A DNA stretch of 12,246 nucleotides from DATKCN01 sp035513175. GTDB taxonomy: Bacteria; Chloroflexota; Chloroflexia; Thermomicrobiales; CFX8. The DNA lies in assembly GCA_035513175.1 (NCBI GenBank), contig DATKCN010000088.1, positions 1-12,246 of the forward strand, read 5' to 3'. Position 1 is the stretch's first letter. Each line of letters begins with the position of its first letter. Below, piece after piece: positions 1-6,371 of the stretch. The notes beneath the pieces were generated by a model. It was not told the origin of the DNA, made no database searches, and worked only from the letters and a program-made list of their open reading frames with translations. A program made the translations under genes and the position numbers.

Positions 1-534
1 TGGAAGACGGTAGCGCTCGATCACACGGTCCGGGAGGATAACATCGGCCGCGAAAAACACGTCGTCGACAAGCAGTCCCATCTGGTTGCAGGAGTGGCCG
101 CTGAGCGACACGGCCTGCATGTGCACCCCACAGGCTTCGAACGGACCGGCTTCGTAGACCGCGTCTACCGGAGATGCCGCGGCGAGCAGAAACCCACCGC
201 GCAGCGACTTTGGCGGATCAGCGCCCGCGTACAGGCATAGCGGTTGGAACAGCGGGTATCGCAACACCGCCTCATCCCACGCCGGAGCGAAGACCGTAGC
301 GCTCGTGCGCCTGACGACGAATGCGTTGCCCCCGAAGTGATCAGCGTGTCCGTGCGTCGTGACAATCGCGACGACGCGCCGACCGACCGACTCGATCGCG
401 CGAAGCACTTTGCGCGCGGCGGTGTCATTGAGTCCTGTATCGATCATGATCGCGCCGTCGTCGTCGTCCCAGACCACGCCGATATTGACGCCTCCCGGCG
501 CGTATGAGACTCGATCAGTCAATCGTTCAAGCAT
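1..534 (-). CDS. MBL-fold metallo-hydrolase, partial (N-terminal part)
   Basis: The gene reads leftwards from an ATG at 534-532 and is open to the window edge, giving 178 residues without a stop. The protein carries the metallo-beta-lactamase zinc signature THGHADHFGGN (about residues 60-70; H61, H63, D65, H66). A later SGHS supplies a third-histidine candidate (H147), and FAAD (D164) could be the bridging aspartate. The beginning, with GGVNIGVVW and MIDTGLND, is the usual first strands of a hydrolytic MBL fold. A weak AAGGG lies about 8 nt before the start. The family hydrolyses many substrates (thioesters, lactones, phosphoesters) and the substrate cannot be read from this fragment. The protein is probably cytoplasmic, since no signal peptide is visible. 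It is divergent from the tRNA-Arg gene and seems unrelated to the genes on its right. The C-terminal part lies outside the window. Confidence 0.9.
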   Translation of the reverse strand, partial: MLERLTDRVSYAPGGVNIGVVWDDDDGAIMIDTGLNDTAARKVLRAIESVGRRVVAIVTTHGHADHFGGNAFVVRRTSATVFAPAWDEAVLRYPLFQPLCLYAGADPPKSLRGGFLLAAASPVDAVYEAGPFEACGVHMQAVSLSGHSCNQMGLLVDDVFFAADVILPDRVIERYRLP

Positions 535-544
535 CAGGTAGCCC

Positions 545-574
545 TTCGCACACCCACGCGTGAACACGTATACT
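545..574 (+). promoter_or_regulatory. Promoter of tRNA-Arg
   Basis: TTCGCA (545-550, 4 of 6 matches to the -35 consensus) is followed after 18 bp by TATACT (569-574, 5 of 6 to the -10). The predicted start near 581 leaves about 24 nt before the mature tRNA at 605. The same TATACT hexamer recurs at 775-780 and 2233-2238. On the opposite strand TATACG overlaps this -10, so the divergent MBL gene may share the region. Confidence 0.55.
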
Positions 575-604
575 GCATAGGGTATCGCGTTCGAGAGTTC
601 GCGA

Positions 605-677
605 GCGCCCGTAGCTCAGTGGATAGAGCGCTTGCCTCCGGAGCAAGAGGCCACAGGTTCGAATCCTGTCGGGCGTA
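605..677 (+). tRNA. tRNA-Arg (anticodon CCG)
   Basis: A complete cloverleaf can be drawn. The acceptor stem is 605-611 with 670-676, including one G-T pair at the end. The D stem is GCTC/GAGC (614-617/626-629). The anticodon stem is CTTGC/GCAAG (631-635/643-647) around the loop CTCCGGA. The T arm is ACAGG-TTCGAAT-CCTGT (653-669), and A677 is the discriminator base. The anticodon at 638-640 is CCG, so it reads CGG arginine codons. Position 678 onward is CCG, so the CCA tail is not encoded and must be added enzymatically. No T-rich terminator is visible directly downstream. Confidence 0.97.
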
Positions 678-1083
678 CCGGCTAATCGCCTCTCCAGTTG
701 CTTATCGCCGATGCCTGACAGTTCGATGCCATTTGTCACCCAGTCAACTCCTAGACAGAAGTGTACGTACACCTTATACTGGCGGGAAGACGCGCATCGT
801 CGCGATGCGACGCGTGACTCTCAGTGGCAACGCGCCCGCCAGATCGGATCGAGCACAGATGACAACAACGTACCATCGCACCAAGCGACGCCCCGGTATC
901 CTCTCTTCTCTGAAGTCGTTCGTCGCGTCGTTGTTAGGGCACACGAAATTGGACGGGGAACGCCCCGGGTTCGTCCCCTACTCGTCGCAGCACATCTCTG
1001 AAAACGCTGGAAACGAGTCACCGGTTGGGTTTCAGCCGCGTCAAACGCCAACGCCGCGTCATCGCATGAGTGGGGGTGACACG
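678..1083 (+). other. Intergenic/leader stretch before the bactofilin genes
   Basis: About 400 bases lie between the tRNA and the best-supported bactofilin start. They hold a promoter (752-780) and then roughly 300 nt of leader. The leader is open in the bactofilin frame, so ATG codons at 805, 859 or 1066 could extend the protein. The ATG at 859 would add a basic, amphipathic-looking segment (TKRRPGILSSLKSFVASLL) of unknown meaning. None of the upstream ATGs has a ribosome binding site as good as the one before 1084. A GC-rich hairpin can form at 951-976 (GGACG with CGTCC, enclosing GGGG/CCCC). No independent gene is convincing here. Confidence 0.5.
752..780 (+). promoter_or_regulatory. Promoter with palindromic operator, bactofilin unit
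   Basis: TAGACA (752-757, 5 of 6) and TATACT (775-780, 5 of 6) are separated by exactly 17 bp, a near-ideal sigma70-type promoter. The spacer contains the perfect 12-bp palindrome GTGTACGTACAC (761-772). Its place between -35 and -10 is typical of a repressor operator or of a MerR-type activator site, but that function is inferred. Transcription would begin near 787. Confidence 0.65.
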
Positions 1084-1614
1084 ATGGCTTTCAGGAAAGA
1101 GAGTCGACACGACTCGTTTCAGCGGCAGATTTCAGCGCTTCGGCAACAGCTTAGCGCCGATCAGGATGCAGACGTGGTGGGCGATGAGCAATCGTCGCCT
1201 CCTGTACGACTCTCCCCGAAACCGGAGGCGCCCGCCTGGAGCGACCATCAGCCGTCGAGCCCCGCGCCATCCGCGCCTCCGAGTTCGGAAGCGGGCGTGA
1301 TCGATGCCGGATCGTCGTGGACCGGATCGCTTCGGACCGGTGGGTCCGTCCATATCTATGGAGCCGTCGAAGGGGAGATTCACGCGGCGGACGACGTGTT
1401 CGTTGCGGAAGGAGCAGTAGTCGACGCGCACGTGACCGCCACGAACGTCATCGTCGCAGGGACCCTGGGTGGAACAATCCAATGTCGCGGCCGGCTCGAA
1501 GTGTGGCCAACGGGGCACATTGCGGGCGATGTCAGCGCGCCAAGTCTGGTCATTCACGAGGGGGCCTCCGTTGATGGTAAGGTGGCGATGCGGCCGTCCG
1601 ACGATACGGCCTGA
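1084..1614 (+). CDS. Bactofilin family protein (first of tandem pair)
   Basis: This encodes 176 residues from the ATG at 1084. The sequence GGGGGTGA ends 4 nt before it and matches the anti-Shine-Dalgarno well. Residues about 72-172 form a bactofilin (polymer-forming cytoskeletal protein) domain, a string of short beta-strand repeats rich in Gly, Val and Ile: GSVHIYGAVEGEI, VFVAEGAVVDA, NVIVAGTLGG, SLVIHEGASVDG. Bactofilins assemble without nucleotide into right-handed beta-helix filaments that scaffold envelope and wall enzymes. Residues 1-25 are polar and helical, and residues 30-70 are a Pro/Ser-rich linker. The gene lies 36 nt before a second bactofilin with the same core, so the pair looks like a tandem duplication transcribed from the 752-780 promoter. 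In-frame ATGs at 859 and 1066 are possible longer starts with weaker ribosome sites. The family call is strong, the start less so. Confidence 0.85.
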   Translation: MAFRKESRHDSFQRQISALRQQLSADQDADVVGDEQSSPPVRLSPKPEAPAWSDHQPSSPAPSAPPSSEAGVIDAGSSWTGSLRTGGSVHIYGAVEGEIHAADDVFVAEGAVVDAHVTATNVIVAGTLGGTIQCRGRLEVWPTGHIAGDVSAPSLVIHEGASVDGKVAMRPSDDTA

Positions 1615-1650
1615 TCCTCGACATCGCGCTGGGAGACAGGAGGGTAACCA

Positions 1651-2205
1651 ATGGCAACCAATACGGACGCGACGGTCGATGAATACGGCAGCAATATCGC
1701 CGTCGCCCTGATGAGCTCAGTTATCAACGCCAACACGACGCTGGACGGCAAGGTCAACTCCTCTACCGACTTGCGAATAGAAGGACGCGTCAGCGGTGTG
1801 ATCGAATGTGAAGGCATTCTGTACGTGTCACAAGGCGCCGTCATCGACGCGACGGTGGAGGCGGGAGGGATAGTCGTCGAGGGCTCGTTGAGCGGCACGA
1901 TCCTGTGTCATGGCCGGCTTGAGATTCGCTCGACGGGAATCGTTGCCGCCGAGGTTGACACTCAGCGCCTGGTCATTCACGAAGGCGCGGTGTACGAAGG
2001 GCGACTCCGCATGGATTCGACTGAGCCCGGTTTCGACAACGCCACGATCGAACCAGCGGCCGCGGATACCAGCGATGAGACCACGTCCTCCGCAAGTCCC
2101 TTCCCATATCTCCGATTCAGCCAGCCAGCGTCTCTCGATGAGCAGGACGACGCGGAACCGATGGATTCGGACCCGGGAATCGAACGCGATCGACCATCTT
2201 CTTGA
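1651..2205 (+). CDS. Bactofilin family protein (second of tandem pair)
   Basis: The protein has 184 residues, and the start is fixed by a perfect AGGAGG at 1638-1643, 7 nt before the ATG. Residues about 22-122 are a bactofilin domain with short beta repeats (DLRIEGRVSGVI, ILYVSQGAVIDA, GIVVEGSLSGTI, RLVIHEGAVYEG). They align motif for motif with the preceding gene: GTILCHGRLEI here against GTIQCRGRLEV there, and LVIHEGA in both. The flanks differ. This copy lacks the long Pro/Ser N-terminal linker and instead has an acidic, Ser/Thr-rich tail (about 125-184). Two bactofilins that share a core but carry different tails could co-polymerise and recruit different partners, which is inference. It is most likely co-transcribed with the upstream gene (36-nt gap). 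Confidence 0.92.
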   Translation: MATNTDATVDEYGSNIAVALMSSVINANTTLDGKVNSSTDLRIEGRVSGVIECEGILYVSQGAVIDATVEAGGIVVEGSLSGTILCHGRLEIRSTGIVAAEVDTQRLVIHEGAVYEGRLRMDSTEPGFDNATIEPAAADTSDETTSSASPFPYLRFSQPASLDEQDDAEPMDSDPGIERDRPSS

Positions 2206-2229
2206 GGCGCAAGCGCGCTGAGTAGCGCA

Positions 2230-2238
2230 TGTTATACT
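2230..2238 (+). promoter_or_regulatory. Extended -10 promoter of the SH3 membrane protein gene
   Basis: TGTTATACT contains the TG-N extension followed by the -10 hexamer TATACT (2233-2238). No good -35 lies 17 bp upstream, as expected of extended -10 promoters. It sits just after the second bactofilin stop and would give a 5' leader of about 130 nt before 2375. Confidence 0.5.
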
Positions 2239-2374
2239 CCGAGCCAGCCCAGACTTGACGGGTGATTCACGGTCGATCCTCGTCGCGCGCTAACGTGGGG
2301 TTCAGGCGCGACGACGACGCGGTTCGCCAAGTGAGTCAGCATCAGAACAAGCACTGGTGATGGAGGGCGGAGGA

Positions 2375-3310
2375 ATGACGGGACGCAAGTGCAGCACGTG
2401 CAAGCACTACGATCCAGCTCCAATTTGGCGCAAGGGATGGTGTCGGAACCCGCTTCTATATTCCCCTCAGCAGAGTCATCTCGTTGGTGAAGACGATCTC
2501 GACTGCGAACGCGGCATGGGCAACTACTGGGAATGCGCTGACTTCGTCTCCGGGGGGACGGAGATAACTGCTGAACCGGCGCAACCGTCGACCCACGGCG
2601 AACTTGTTACCGTGCACCAGTTGCGACCGTTGACGGCGCCCAATATGGACCGCAGAGTCTACCCTGTGTCCGGGTCATCGGGATACCGGGATGATCCTCC
2701 GATCGACGACCCTGGGGACGACCGGCTCCCAACCCCAGGCGGCTCCGGTCGGCAGATCGAATACTACTCTGAGGAACGCTACTGGACCGATTATCTGCGA
2801 ATCATCCTGCCGATTCTGGGTGTGCTGCTCTTCCTCGTCCTCCTGTACCTGTGGGCGCTGGCCTTCCTCCGCGGTGACGACGAGACGCCCGGACAGGGCG
2901 GCGTGGTGGCGACATCCACGATTCCATTGATCACCGCCCAGGCAACGGCCACGGCGGCCGCGGGCGTGACCGGCACGCCAGGAGAACCGTCAATCGTGTT
3001 GACACCCCCGCCAATCTCCACCAACCCGCCGGAGACCGGATCAACTCCGAATCCTACGGCGATCACACCGGAAAATCCGCTCGACATCTACATTGGCGCG
3101 ATCGTTACCATCGCGAACACCGGAGGCCTCGGCGCCAACTTGCGAAGCGAGCCTACCACCGAGTCCGAGGTGATTACCGTGCTGCTCGACGGCGAGGTGC
3201 TCGAGGTCATCGACGGACCGCAGGAATCCCAGGATTTCACCTGGTGGAACGTCACAAACGAATCCGGAACTGGCTGGGTGGTCGCCGACTACCTGGAAGT
3301 CATTGAGTAG
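2375..3310 (+). CDS. Membrane protein: Cys-cluster head, one TM helix, SH3 domain
   Basis: This encodes 311 residues from the ATG at 2375, with GGAGG at 2362-2366 placed 8 nt upstream. In-frame GTG 2357 and ATG 2360 are less well placed. Residues 1-57 hold five cysteines (C6, C9, C23, C44, C54) beginning with a CSTC pair, resembling a small zinc- or metal-binding module. Residues 60-140 are a polar, Pro/Asp-rich linker. Residues about 143-166 (LPILGVLLFLVLLYLWALAF) are one strong transmembrane helix. Residues 180-235 are a Thr/Pro-rich spacer, and 240-311 form a bacterial SH3 (SH3b) domain with ANLRSEP and the closing GTGWVVADYL. SH3b domains usually bind wall peptides outside the cell, so the Cys head would be cytoplasmic and the SH3 external. 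The location next to two bactofilins suggests a link from envelope to cytoskeleton, but that is inference. No precise family name is offered. Confidence 0.85.
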   Translation: MTGRKCSTCKHYDPAPIWRKGWCRNPLLYSPQQSHLVGEDDLDCERGMGNYWECADFVSGGTEITAEPAQPSTHGELVTVHQLRPLTAPNMDRRVYPVSGSSGYRDDPPIDDPGDDRLPTPGGSGRQIEYYSEERYWTDYLRIILPILGVLLFLVLLYLWALAFLRGDDETPGQGGVVATSTIPLITAQATATAAAGVTGTPGEPSIVLTPPPISTNPPETGSTPNPTAITPENPLDIYIGAIVTIANTGGLGANLRSEPTTESEVITVLLDGEVLEVIDGPQESQDFTWWNVTNESGTGWVVADYLEVIE

Positions 3311-3333
3311 ACCCCCAGTTCCAGCAGTTCCTG

Positions 3334-3342
3334 TGATAGACT
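3334..3342 (+). promoter_or_regulatory. Possible promoter of the rpsB operon
   Basis: TGATAGACT reads as TG-N plus TAGACT (3337-3342, 4 of 6 to the -10) in the gap between the SH3 gene and rpsB. No convincing -35 is seen. A direct repeat CAGTTCC lies just upstream at 3316-3322 and 3325-3331. The call rests on position as much as on sequence. Confidence 0.3.
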
Positions 3343-3401
3343 TGCGGTTGGCCCACGACATTTCGGGCTGATTTCACACGCGCGTGGACCGTACATCAGT
3401 G

Positions 3402-3432
3402 TTCCCGGAACTCCCGGGTGATGCATCGGGAA
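3402..3432 (+). promoter_or_regulatory. Possible leader structure before rpsB
   Basis: Three complementary segments compete here. CCCGG (3404-3408) can pair with CCGGG (3414-3418) around a 5-nt loop. Alternatively TTCCCG (3402-3407) can pair with CGGGAA (3427-3432). Mutually exclusive hairpins upstream of rpsB would fit autoregulation by ribosomal protein S2, which is known in other bacteria. No match to a defined leader family is claimed. Confidence 0.3.
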
Positions 3433-3466
3433 GATGCGCGCGGACGAGAAAACACGGGAGGACCAC

Positions 3467-4333
3467 TTGGTCACAGCCTTGTCGCCGTCTCAGGAAGAGA
3501 CGCAGGTCACGATGAAGGCGCTGCTGGAAGCCGGGGTCCACTTCGGCCACCAGACCAAGCGCTGGAACCCCAAGATGCGCCCGTACATCTTCGGCGAACG
3601 CAACGGCATTCACATCATTGATCTACATCAGACCGCTCGCCTGCTCTCGGAAGCGCAGGAATACCTTGCCGATCTTGCGGCAGCGAATGGACGCATCGTC
3701 TTCGTCGGCACGAAGAAGCAGGCGCAGGCGACGATCGAACACGAGGCTCAGCGTTGCGGCATGTTCTTCGTCAACCGCCGCTGGCTCGGCGGCACGCTCA
3801 CGAACTTTGTCACCATCCGCTCCCGCCTGCAGTACCTCCGCAACCTTGAGCGTCAGCTGTTGTCTGGCGAGCTCAACATGCTTCCGAAACAGGAGGCGCT
3901 GGCCAAGGAACAGGAACTGGAGAAGCTTCAGCGCACGCTTGGTGGCCTCAAGGATCTGACTCAGCGTCCGTCTGCGGTGGTCATTGTCGACCCTCGGCGC
4001 GAGGAGCTCGCGGTGAAGGAAGCCAGCCGGCTCGGCATTCCGATCGTGGCGCTCGTTGACACCAACTGCGATCCGGATGTCGTCGACTATGTCATTCCCG
4101 CAAACGATGACGCCATTCGATCGGTACGCCTGATCATGTCCCGCCTCTCCGACGCGATCATCGAAGGACGTACGCGGCTGGAGGTGTCCATCGCGGAGCG
4201 TGAGATGGATCTGCCGTCGGCCGGCGACTACGGCTATCCTGAAGAGGCTGTCGACGCGGCTGAAGCACTCGACAGCGAGGTTTCCGACGTTCCCGACGAC
4301 GACGCGAGCGGACCCACGTCGCGCCGGACGTAA
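3467..4333 (+). CDS. rpsB: 30S ribosomal protein S2
   Basis: Ribosomal protein S2 binds the small subunit between head and body, and with S1 it helps load mRNA. The N-terminal signature LLEAGVHFGHQTKRWNPKM is canonical, followed by YIFGERNGIHIIDL and later VDTNCDPD and IPANDDAIRS. I chose the TTG at 3467 because GGGAGG (3456-3461) sits 5 nt upstream, giving 288 residues. The ATG at 3512 begins nearer the classical S2 start (MKALLEAG) with only a weak CAGGT, and the ATG at 3434 has a badly spaced site. The C-terminal 35 residues are an acidic tail (EALDSEVSDVPDDD), longer than in many S2 proteins. It is the first gene of a plus-strand housekeeping run and is followed by a strong hairpin before tsf. 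Identity is certain and the start moderately so. Confidence 0.95.
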   Translation: MVTALSPSQEETQVTMKALLEAGVHFGHQTKRWNPKMRPYIFGERNGIHIIDLHQTARLLSEAQEYLADLAAANGRIVFVGTKKQAQATIEHEAQRCGMFFVNRRWLGGTLTNFVTIRSRLQYLRNLERQLLSGELNMLPKQEALAKEQELEKLQRTLGGLKDLTQRPSAVVIVDPRREELAVKEASRLGIPIVALVDTNCDPDVVDYVIPANDDAIRSVRLIMSRLSDAIIEGRTRLEVSIAEREMDLPSAGDYGYPEEAVDAAEALDSEVSDVPDDDASGPTSRRT

Positions 4334-4341
4334 CGCGGGCA

Positions 4342-4388
4342 GATCATGATCCGGCCCGCTCGAGCTGCTGCGGCGGCGGAGCGGGCCG
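4342..4388 (+). terminator. rpsB-tsf intergenic hairpin (attenuator or processing signal)
   Basis: CGGCCCGCTC (4352-4361) pairs perfectly with GAGCGGGCCG (4379-4388), a 10-bp GC-rich stem. Its 17-nt loop can form a further inner stem (GCTGC 4364-4368 with GCGGC 4373-4377, one G-U). The palindrome GATCATGATC (4342-4351) abuts it. There is no T-run afterwards, so it is not a standard intrinsic terminator. It may reduce read-through from rpsB into tsf or protect or cut the transcript. Confidence 0.5.
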
Positions 4389-4436
4389 CGTCGCGACCAG
4401 CAGGAAATCAGGCACTAGTGTGAACGAGGGAGCGGG

Positions 4437-4994
4437 ATGTCTACATCACTCGTGAAGGAGCTTCGAGAAAAGACGGGCGCCGGGGTCATGGAGTGCAAGC
4501 GCGCGCTCGACGAGGCGAACGGCAACATCGAGAAAGCGGTTGAACTCCTCCGTCAGCAAGGCATCGCCAAGGCCGGGAAGAAGGCCGGCCGCGCGACGAA
4601 GCAGGGTATGGTGGCAACGTATATCCACGCCGGAGGTCGCATTGGCGGGATGGTCGAGGTCAATTGCGAGACGGACTTCGTCGCCCGTACTGACGAATTC
4701 AAAGCGCTGGCCCACGATCTCGCGATGCAAGTCGTCGCCATGAATCCACGCTACGTGAGCGAGAACGAGATCACGCCCGAGGCGAGAAAGGCCGGGATCG
4801 CACAGTTCGGCAGCGAAAAGAGCTTCCTGGAGGGCGACGTGCTCCTGGCTCAAGCATTTATCAAGGACTCGCGCCGGACCATGGGGGATCTTGTGCAGGA
4901 TGCGGTGGCCAAGATGGGCGAGAACATAGTCGTGCGACGCGCCGTGCGGTTTGAGGTTGGCGAGACGCCGGGCGACGCACCGGCGGACGAGTAG
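4437..4994 (+). CDS. tsf: Elongation factor Ts (short form)
   Basis: EF-Ts is the guanine-nucleotide exchange factor for EF-Tu in translation elongation. The N-terminal UBA-like helices (LVKELREKTGAGVMECKRAL, residues 5-24) and the exchange motif NCETDFV (76-82), whose TDFV core contacts the EF-Tu nucleotide site, are intact. At 185 residues it is much shorter than the E. coli protein (about 283) and resembles compact Thermus-type forms with a reduced core domain. The end, GENIVVRRAVRFEVG, is the usual closing strand. GAGGG (4426-4430) is 6 nt before the ATG. A hairpin-bearing gap of 103 nt separates it from rpsB, and pyrH begins 2 nt after its stop, so translational coupling is likely. Confidence 0.96.
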   Translation: MSTSLVKELREKTGAGVMECKRALDEANGNIEKAVELLRQQGIAKAGKKAGRATKQGMVATYIHAGGRIGGMVEVNCETDFVARTDEFKALAHDLAMQVVAMNPRYVSENEITPEARKAGIAQFGSEKSFLEGDVLLAQAFIKDSRRTMGDLVQDAVAKMGENIVVRRAVRFEVGETPGDAPADE

Positions 4995-4996
4995 TC

Positions 4997-5746
4997 ATGC
5001 CTGACGGCGCCCGGACACCATACGCTCGCGTCATCCTGAAGCTCTCCGGAGAAGCATTGGAGGGCGATCGAGGCTTCGGCATCGACCCGCGGGTCGTGCT
5101 ACGGCTCGCGCGCGACATTCGCGATGTTCACGCATCGGGCGTGCAGATCGCCATCGTGATCGGTGGCGGAAATATCTGGCGCGGACTCGAGGCCAGCACA
5201 ACGGGCATGGACCGCGCCACTGCGGACTACATGGGCATGCTCGCGACGGTGCAGAACGCACTTGCGCTCCAGGACGCGCTGGAGCACCTGGGGACTCACA
5301 CCCGCGTGCAATCCGCGATCGAGATGCACCAGGTCGCGGAACCATACATCCGCCGGCGGGCGATTCGGCACATGGAGAAGGGCCGGGTGGTCATCCTGGC
5401 CGGGGGCACCGGGAACCCCTTTTTCACAACCGACACGGCTGCCGCGCTCCGCGCAGCCGAGTTAGGAGTGGACGCAATTCTCATGGCAAAGAACAATATC
5501 GACGGCGTCTATGACGCCGACCCCAGGTCAAGCTCAGGCGCGACACGGTACGAAACGTTGAGCTATCAGGACGTGCTCGAACGAAATCTGCGCGTGATGG
5601 ACGCGTCAGCGATCGCACTGTGCCGTGATAACGATCTACCGATCGTGGTGTTCAACGTTCAGGAGGATGGTAATATCCAACGTGCCGCACGAGGTGACAG
5701 CATCGGTACGCTGATCTGTTCGAGACCCGCAAGTGCCGCGAGCTAA
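4997..5746 (+). CDS. pyrH: UMP kinase
   Basis: UMP kinase phosphorylates UMP to UDP with ATP, the committing step to UTP and CTP. The amino-acid-kinase fold is clear: ILKLSGEAL (13-21) for the phosphate loop, VIGGGNIWRG (54-63), MDRATADYMGMLATVQNALA (71-90) typical of bacterial hexameric UMP kinases, AGGTGNPFFTTDTAAALRA (135-153), and DAILMAKNNIDGVYDADP (159-176). The length of 249 residues is normal for the family. The start is 2 nt after the tsf stop and has no clear ribosome site of its own, so it is probably translated by coupling. The tsf-pyrH-frr order is common across bacteria. Confidence 0.97.
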   Translation: MPDGARTPYARVILKLSGEALEGDRGFGIDPRVVLRLARDIRDVHASGVQIAIVIGGGNIWRGLEASTTGMDRATADYMGMLATVQNALALQDALEHLGTHTRVQSAIEMHQVAEPYIRRRAIRHMEKGRVVILAGGTGNPFFTTDTAAALRAAELGVDAILMAKNNIDGVYDADPRSSSGATRYETLSYQDVLERNLRVMDASAIALCRDNDLPIVVFNVQEDGNIQRAARGDSIGTLICSRPASAAS

Positions 5747-5787
5747 CGCGTGACGCGGGGGCAGCGCAGGAGCATCCGGAGGCGAGC

Positions 5788-6345
5788 ATGATCGATGAGA
5801 TTCACAACGACGCGGAGCACCGCATGCAGGGAGCCATCGAGGCAATGCAGCGCGAACTGACATCGATCCGCACCGGCCGCGCATCCCCCGCGCTGGTCGA
5901 TCGGCTCCAGGTGGACTACTATGGAGTCGCGACACCACTCAATCAACTGGCCGGCATTTCGGCGCCGGAAGCGCGCCTGCTCGTGATCCAGCCCTGGGAT
6001 CGGTCGTCCCTGGCGGCTATCGAGAAATCGATACTGAAGTCTGACCTGGGTCTGACGCCCAACAACGACGGCCAGGTGATTCGGCTCAACATTCCACAAC
6101 TGACCGAGGATCGCCGAAAGTCGCTCGTGCGAGTAGTACGTCAGAAGATCGAAGATGGCAAAGTTGCGATCCGGAACGTTCGACGCGATGCCGTCGACAG
6201 CGTCAAGGGATTGCTGCGCGAGAAGATGATCAGCGAGGACGACGAGCGTCGCGCCCAACATGAGATCGACGCGTTGACTCGCCAGTATACCGAGGAAGCG
6301 GATCGTATCGGTCACCTGAAGGAGTCCGAGGTTCTGGAAGTCTAG
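5788..6345 (+). CDS. frr: Ribosome recycling factor
   Basis: RRF works with EF-G to split post-termination ribosomes. All hallmarks of this two-domain, tRNA-shaped protein are present: the helical start with ELTSIRTGRASPALVD, the beta domain with VDYYGVATPLNQLAGISAPE, LLVIQPWD, and LTEDRRKSLVRVVR leading the second long helix. The closing helix has LLREKMISEDDERRAQ. The length of 185 residues is standard. GGAGG (5778-5782) is 5 nt upstream of the ATG. It follows pyrH by 41 nt in the same direction and precedes uppS by 26 nt. Confidence 0.97.
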   Translation: MIDEIHNDAEHRMQGAIEAMQRELTSIRTGRASPALVDRLQVDYYGVATPLNQLAGISAPEARLLVIQPWDRSSLAAIEKSILKSDLGLTPNNDGQVIRLNIPQLTEDRRKSLVRVVRQKIEDGKVAIRNVRRDAVDSVKGLLREKMISEDDERRAQHEIDALTRQYTEEADRIGHLKESEVLEV

Positions 6346-6371
6346 CAGCGCGTACGACCATCCGGGGCGCC

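Noticed and set aside
436..452. Palindrome CGATCATGATCG
   Set aside because: It lies inside the MBL coding sequence and is made of GATC-like words common in this genome. There is no contextual sign of function.
527..772. Minus-strand open frame of 81 codons containing DRIRTCGLLLRRQALYPLSYG
   Set aside because: It is the antisense of tRNA-Arg. This peptide string is a well-known false protein produced by translating that tRNA.
711..1001. Plus-strand open frame of 96 codons between the tRNA and the bactofilins
   Set aside because: It starts before the promoter, lacks a ribosome site and shows no protein-like pattern. The bactofilin frame is the better reading of the region.
5743..6315. Minus-strand open frame of 190 codons
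   Set aside because: It lies opposite frr, whose identity is certain. GC-rich sequence commonly gives long antisense frames.
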